From NCBI GenBank assembly GCA_022844575.1, contig JALHLL010000039.1, forward strand, positions 1 through 18,705: a stretch of DNA of 18,705 nucleotides. Direction: 5' to 3'. The notes under the pieces were generated by a model. It was not told where the DNA came from, did not search any database, and saw nothing but the letters and a program-made list of their open reading frames with translations. The stretch is from a bacterium (GTDB lineage Bacteria; Bacteroidota; Ignavibacteria; Kapaibacteriales; UBA961). Positions 14,594 through 18,705 of the stretch are shown piece by piece. The translations under genes were made by a program, and so were the position numbers. Position 1 is the first letter of the stretch, and each line of letters starts with the position of its first letter.

Positions 14594-15283
14594 ATGACTT
14601 CACAAGAGTTTCTTGAAAAACTTGATGCCATTGTTCATGAACGCCACATGTTACAACACCCATTCTATATTATGTGGAACGAAGGAACGTTGTCGAAAGA
14701 CATGTTACGCGAGTATGCCTTGGAATACTATCATCAAGTGCATAATTTCCCGACCTACGTGAGTGCAACTCATGCTAATTGTGATGATTTTGAAGTAAGA
14801 CAAATGCTTCTTGAAAATCTTATTGAAGAAGAACATGGTCCGGGTAATCATCCCGCTTTATGGCGTAGATTCGGTTCGGCTCTCGGAGTTGATGAGCAAG
14901 AAATGTTAAACCGTAAGTTTTTACCACATACAAAAGAATCGGTCAGAATTCTGAAAGATCTCTCCTCACGTAAAAACCCGGCAGAAGGTTTGGCAGCATT
15001 ATACGCTTATGAGTCTCAAATTCCGGAAATAAGCACAACTAAAATAAAAGGTTTGAAAGAATGGTATAATCTTGACGTAGAAGATGCAACCATTTTCTTT
15101 TCCGTACATGAAACAGCTGATGAGATTCATAGTAAAGTAACAAGAGAAGCACTTGTGAAAATGTGTTCGACAGATGAACAAAAACAAGTTGCTTTGGACG
15201 CGGCGCGTGAAGCTGCTGACGCCTTTAATCTATTACTTGACGGCGTATATGAATCGTTTTGCACCGAAAAAACTTCGGCATAA
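14594..15283 (+). CDS. CADD-like haem-oxygenase-fold diiron protein, probable p-aminobenzoate synthesis
   Basis: A 229-residue all-helical protein of the TenA/PqqC-like fold, closest in pattern to CADD of Chlamydia trachomatis (CT610). That protein acts as a self-sacrificing oxygenase: it turns one of its own tyrosines into p-aminobenzoate, a folate precursor, with a lysine as nitrogen donor. The metal ligands are present: E79, H86, E140, H172, D176 and H179. Each is two residues lower than the Chlamydia ligand (81, 88, 142, 174, 178, 181, as I recall them). Y25 and K150 fall at the same offset from the sacrificed Tyr27 and donor Lys152. Strong AGGAGA eight to nine bases before the ATG. Own terminator follows, so a single-gene unit. 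A thiaminase-like TenA role is less likely. Confidence 0.88.
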   Translation: MTSQEFLEKLDAIVHERHMLQHPFYIMWNEGTLSKDMLREYALEYYHQVHNFPTYVSATHANCDDFEVRQMLLENLIEEEHGPGNHPALWRRFGSALGVDEQEMLNRKFLPHTKESVRILKDLSSRKNPAEGLAALYAYESQIPEISTTKIKGLKEWYNLDVEDATIFFSVHETADEIHSKVTREALVKMCSTDEQKQVALDAAREAADAFNLLLDGVYESFCTEKTSA

Positions 15284-15303
15284 ATCCACAAATAACTTTT
15301 TAT

Positions 15304-15334
15304 AGCCGCCATATAATTTGGCGGCTTTTCTTTT
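15304..15334 (+). terminator. Intrinsic terminator of the CADD gene
   Basis: 8-bp perfect stem AGCCGCCA (15304-15311) with 15319-15326, seven-base loop, followed by TTTCTTTT. It lies 20 bases after the stop codon. Confidence 0.9.
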
Positions 15335-15504
15335 GATGGATATATTGTTCTTGTTGAAATTGCTGTAATCATTACGGTTAGTTTGAAAGAAACACATAAA
15401 ACCAAGTGTGCGCATGGCACAATCGAGTGATTAAGGGGAAGAAATCGAACGATTGAAAAACCGAGATTTCGTATTTTTCGCAAACTATTGAACGAAATAA
15501 CCAA

Positions 15505-16398
15505 ATGTGCCGATTTGTTGCATACATAGGAACGCCGATACTTGCTGATGATTTGCTTTATAAACCAAAGCATTCCATTATAGGGGCACAGAGTATGAAT
15601 GCCGGCGAGATGTCAATAGCTGTGAATGGTGATGGTTTCGGTATCGGCTGGTATGTTCCCGAAATTGATAATGAGCCGTGCATATTCAGAAGTATAAAGC
15701 CGGCTTGGGCTGACCAAAACTTAAAAAAACTTGCTAAAAAAGTATATTCTCCTCTCATTTTTGCCCATGTAAGGGCTGCTTCTCCGGGTTCTATTATAGA
15801 AGAATACAATTCACATCCTTTCGAGTGTGGTAAACTTATGTTTATGCACAATGGGATGATTGGCGGATTTAAGGATATAAGACGTAGTTTGCTTCGTAAC
15901 CTTAATGATACCGCTTATGATGCGATTCTCGGTTCAACGGATAGTGAACATTTCTTCGGGTTGATACTTAACCATATAAGTGATCCCTTCGGTGAAGTTT
16001 CATGTGATGAGATGGTATATGCAATGGAGCAAGCATTACGTGATTTCAGTGATTTATTATTACAATGTAATGTTAAGTCACATTCTTATTTGAATTTTTG
16101 CTTAACGAACGGAACAAGTGTAGTTGCGATTCGCTATACCACCAATCCGCATGTACAACCTGCCACATTATACTATATGTTTGGCAAAGAGTACCGTTGC
16201 GATGGTGATTCATGTTATATGGTACAATCGAATTCCGCACCGAATTGTATAGTTTTGGCATCTGAACCCTTTACGGCACGAAGACCGGATTGGATGAAAG
16301 CGGAGCGTAATTCGATTCTTATCATCGATGAAACAATGCGAATACGCTTTAAGGATATTCGACTTGAAGTTGAAGAATACATGGTAGAAATGGTTTAA
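15505..16398 (+). CDS. Class II glutamine amidotransferase (YafJ/EgtC/Dug3-like)
   Basis: A 297-residue cytoplasmic protein with an N-terminal nucleophile hydrolase domain. C2 becomes the catalytic N-terminal cysteine after Met removal (MCRFVAYIG). Other class II residues are seen: R90 in AHVRAAS, H104-P105, the oxyanion pair N116-G117 in MHNG, and D146 in STDSE. The whole protein is amidotransferase domain with no synthase or transferase partner fused, which points to the YafJ/EgtC/Dug3 branch. Those members hydrolyse gamma-glutamyl bonds in glutathione- or ergothioneine-related compounds; the substrate here is unknown. No clear ribosome binding site. It ends 43 bases before nuoL, possibly sharing its transcript. 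Confidence 0.88.
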   Translation: MCRFVAYIGTPILADDLLYKPKHSIIGAQSMNAGEMSIAVNGDGFGIGWYVPEIDNEPCIFRSIKPAWADQNLKKLAKKVYSPLIFAHVRAASPGSIIEEYNSHPFECGKLMFMHNGMIGGFKDIRRSLLRNLNDTAYDAILGSTDSEHFFGLILNHISDPFGEVSCDEMVYAMEQALRDFSDLLLQCNVKSHSYLNFCLTNGTSVVAIRYTTNPHVQPATLYYMFGKEYRCDGDSCYMVQSNSAPNCIVLASEPFTARRPDWMKAERNSILIIDETMRIRFKDIRLEVEEYMVEMV

Positions 16399-16441
16399 CA
16401 GTTTTTTTAGTGTACATTGATTATTCATTCGCTTGGCGACT

Positions 16442-18400
16442 ATGATACAATACATTTACTTAGTTCCTCTTTTTCCGCTTATCGGTTTTCTGATAGTCGG
16501 TTTATTCGGTAAAAAATATCTTAAATCTGAGAGTCTGATAGGAACGATTGCCTCATCCGCTATCGGTTTATCGTTTTTGGTGGCTTGTGCGGCTTTTGTT
16601 CAACTTCTTGGCGAAAGTGCCGAACAACGGTCGCATATAGTGACTGTTTTTTCATGGATTCAAACAGGCTCGCTTAATATCAATATTGCATATCAAGTTG
16701 ACCAATTATCGATAATCTATACCTTAATTATAACAGGCATAGGTACTCTTATACATATATATTCGACAGGATATATGCACGGCGATAAGGGATTCCCTCG
16801 TTTCTTTGCATATCTTAACCTGTTTATTTTCATGATGTTGAACCTTGTACTTGCAGATAACTTTCTTCTTACCTTTTTGGGTTGGGAAGGTGTTGGCTTA
16901 TGTTCATATCTGCTTATAGGTTTTTGGTATGACAGAAAATTTGAGGGTTCCAATATAGTCTGGACGGGAGATGCTGCGAAGAAAGCATTTATCGTAAATA
17001 GAATAGGCGACTTTGGTGTATTGATTGCAATGTTTCTTATTTATCAAACATTTGGGTCATTGGAATATAACACTGTTAACCAGCAAGCGGCGACTATGCC
17101 TATAGGTGGGGCTGTTATTACAGCCATAACCTTATTATTGTTTTTGGGATGTACGGGTAAATCGGCACAAATTCCTCTTGGTGTTTGGTTACCGGATGCT
17201 ATGGCGGGTCCGACACCGGTTTCGGCACTTATTCATGCCGCGACTATGGTTACTGCGGGTATATTTTTAATTGCACGTAATGCTACGCTTTTTGCTCTAT
17301 CGCATGAAACTATGGCAATTGTTACGGGTATAGGTATAACAACAGCCCTTATAGCAGCAACTGTTGGTATTGTTCAGAACGATATTAAAAAAGTATTGGC
17401 ATACTCTACTGTGAGTCAACTCGGTTTTATGTTCGTTGCTCTTGGTGTTGGTGCATGGTGGGCAGCTGTTTTCCATGTTATGACTCATGCCTTCTTCAAA
17501 GCATTATTATTCCTCGGTTCCGGTTCTGTAATTCACGGCATGCACGAGGAGCAAGATATTCAGAAAATGGGTAATCTGAAAAAGTATATGCCCATCACTT
17601 ATAAAACATTTCTGATAGGCACGGTAGCAATAGCAGGGATTCCTCCTTTAAGCGGCTTTTTCTCGAAAGATGAAATTCTTTGGAAAGCTTTTGATAATGG
17701 AAGTCCTGTTCTGTGGGCTGTCGGTGCTTTAGCCGCTTTCTGTACTGCATTTTATATGTTCCGTATGATGTATCTTACATTTCATGGAAAAGAACGTTTC
17801 GATCATCATCATGTTCACCCCCATGAATCGCCGTTTTCAATGACTTTTCCTTTAATGGTTTTAGCTGTGTTATCAATAGTAGGTGGGTTTTTAGGAATAC
17901 CGTATGCATTAGGTCATTTTTTCGGTGCAGCAAATCTTTTGGAGCATTGGCTTGAACCGATTTTTGCAAATGCAGATAGAATTTTAGGGCATGCAGCACA
18001 TCATGAAGTTCATGCCATTGAGTATGGTCTTATGGTAGGCTCAACCGTTATCGCTTCAATCGGAATTTTTATAGCATATAAATTATATTATTCCGATTCC
18101 AAAAAACCTGTGGAACTTGCAGCGAAAATGTCAGGTATGTACAAGATATTATGGAATAAATGGTATGTTGATGAAATCTACCAAGCAATGTTAGCTACAC
18201 CGATACGTGAGATGTCAGATAAGTTTTTGTGGAAAATATTTGATGTTAAGATAATTGATGGTATTATTAACGGTACTGCAAAAGCAACCGGAGATTTTAG
18301 TGAGATAGTACGTAAAATGCAAAGCGGTGTAGCGCAAAACTATGCGGTACTTATGCTTGTTGGTATTATTCTTATTGTCGGATATATGGTTTTTGGTTAA
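16442..18400 (+). CDS. nuoL: NADH-quinone oxidoreductase subunit L
   Basis: A 652-residue membrane subunit of complex I, the distal antiporter-like proton-pumping subunit. Key charged residues are present: E149 (LGWEG), K240 (TGKSAQ), H265, H345/H349 with K353 (HVMTHAFFKALLF), and K409-D410 (FFSKDEI). A histidine-rich loop is seen at 454-461. The long C-terminal part (about 500-652) carries the lateral helix and last membrane helix (LMLVGIILIVGYMVFG) that clamp the membrane arm. Start chosen at ATG 16442, giving MIQYIYLVPLFPLIG as usual for NuoL; a TTG three codons earlier (16433) is less likely. No strong ribosome binding site. nuoM follows 40 bases after the stop. Confidence 0.97.
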   Translation: MIQYIYLVPLFPLIGFLIVGLFGKKYLKSESLIGTIASSAIGLSFLVACAAFVQLLGESAEQRSHIVTVFSWIQTGSLNINIAYQVDQLSIIYTLIITGIGTLIHIYSTGYMHGDKGFPRFFAYLNLFIFMMLNLVLADNFLLTFLGWEGVGLCSYLLIGFWYDRKFEGSNIVWTGDAAKKAFIVNRIGDFGVLIAMFLIYQTFGSLEYNTVNQQAATMPIGGAVITAITLLLFLGCTGKSAQIPLGVWLPDAMAGPTPVSALIHAATMVTAGIFLIARNATLFALSHETMAIVTGIGITTALIAATVGIVQNDIKKVLAYSTVSQLGFMFVALGVGAWWAAVFHVMTHAFFKALLFLGSGSVIHGMHEEQDIQKMGNLKKYMPITYKTFLIGTVAIAGIPPLSGFFSKDEILWKAFDNGSPVLWAVGALAAFCTAFYMFRMMYLTFHGKERFDHHHVHPHESPFSMTFPLMVLAVLSIVGGFLGIPYALGHFFGAANLLEHWLEPIFANADRILGHAAHHEVHAIEYGLMVGSTVIASIGIFIAYKLYYSDSKKPVELAAKMSGMYKILWNKWYVDEIYQAMLATPIREMSDKFLWKIFDVKIIDGIINGTAKATGDFSEIVRKMQSGVAQNYAVLMLVGIILIVGYMVFG

Positions 18401-18440
18401 GGAAAAACGATTTCATTGAAAAAACTCACTTAAATAGTAT

Positions 18441-18705
18441 ATGGGATTACTTCTTACGACATTATTTTTACCGCTTATCGGTGCTGCCGGTGTTATGTTT
18501 ATCGGTAAGCAATATACAAAGGCGATAGAGCGTTTTTCATTGATAATTTCACTTTGTACATTTTTAGTATCCATTTTCTTATTCTTGCAATTCGATTCAG
18601 GAAATTCCGGTTTTCAATTTGTAATGGATATACCTTGGATACATAGTATAGATGCAGGTTTTAGAATAGGTATGGACGGTATGTCCATGTTATTGGTTGT
18701 GCTGA
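18441..18705 (+). CDS. nuoM: NADH-quinone oxidoreductase subunit M, N-terminal part (cut by window edge)
   Basis: The frame from ATG 18441 is open to the last base and encodes 88 residues beginning MGLLLTTLFLPLIGAAGVMF. It has two hydrophobic helices, then IPWIHSIDAGFRIGMDGMSM, the usual NuoM signature before the third helix (W-..-G..Y.vGiDGiS). NuoM is the second antiporter-like proton-pumping subunit of complex I. Its place directly after nuoL is the standard nuoLMN order, so nuoN probably follows outside the window. Confidence 0.93.
   Translation, partial: MGLLLTTLFLPLIGAAGVMFIGKQYTKAIERFSLIISLCTFLVSIFLFLQFDSGNSGFQFVMDIPWIHSIDAGFRIGMDGMSMLLVVL

Overview
The window is low-GC chromosomal DNA, densely packed with ordinary bacterial genes. 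It has no phage, transposon, CRISPR or rRNA/tRNA signal that I can see. The gene families are a YfhO-type membrane protein, a respiratory complex I split into distant pieces, a CADD-family metalloprotein and a REC-histidine kinase. With the codon use, they suggest a free-living Gram-negative of the Bacteroidota/Chlorobiota (FCB) group, perhaps an Ignavibacteria- or Kapabacteria-like lineage. That assignment is inference and only tentative.

Layout. 1-540 is the C-terminal end of a YfhO-like membrane protein, closed by a strong terminator. 599-1364 has no gene but holds two stacked perfect hairpins and three tandem copies of a ~110-bp repeat. 1365-2900 (minus) is a VWA/MIDAS protein, divergent from an SDR oxidoreductase (3027-3902). 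4048-5741 is a complete umuDC (DNA polymerase V) operon with ATGA overlap. It is followed by a GNAT acetyltransferase, an AHSA1-like SRPBCC protein, an APC amino-acid permease and a response-regulator/histidine-kinase fusion (8603-9820). 9821-10387 is a second gene-free stretch with two near-identical dyad/TATAAT modules exactly 60 bp apart. The minus strand then carries a DUF1624-like membrane acyltransferase, nadD, nuoF and a VOC protein, three of these four followed by clear intrinsic terminators. Finally, on the plus strand, come a CADD-like protein (14594-15283), a class II glutamine amidotransferase, nuoL, and the start of nuoM, cut by the window edge.

How the genes fit together. nuoF, nuoL and nuoM belong to NADH:quinone oxidoreductase, but nuoF is a separate single-gene unit on the opposite strand. 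UmuD and UmuC form the error-prone SOS polymerase. NadD makes the NAD precursor. The permease and the sensor kinase lie 34 bp apart and may be co-transcribed. The most interesting gene is the CADD homologue. It keeps all six metal ligands of the Chlamydia protein, and also the Tyr and Lys thought to be sacrificed to build p-aminobenzoate, all at a constant offset of two residues. This suggests an unconventional folate route in a probably free-living bacterium. The 110-bp repeats with their hairpins, and the tandem promoter-like modules, are the best candidates for undescribed non-coding function.
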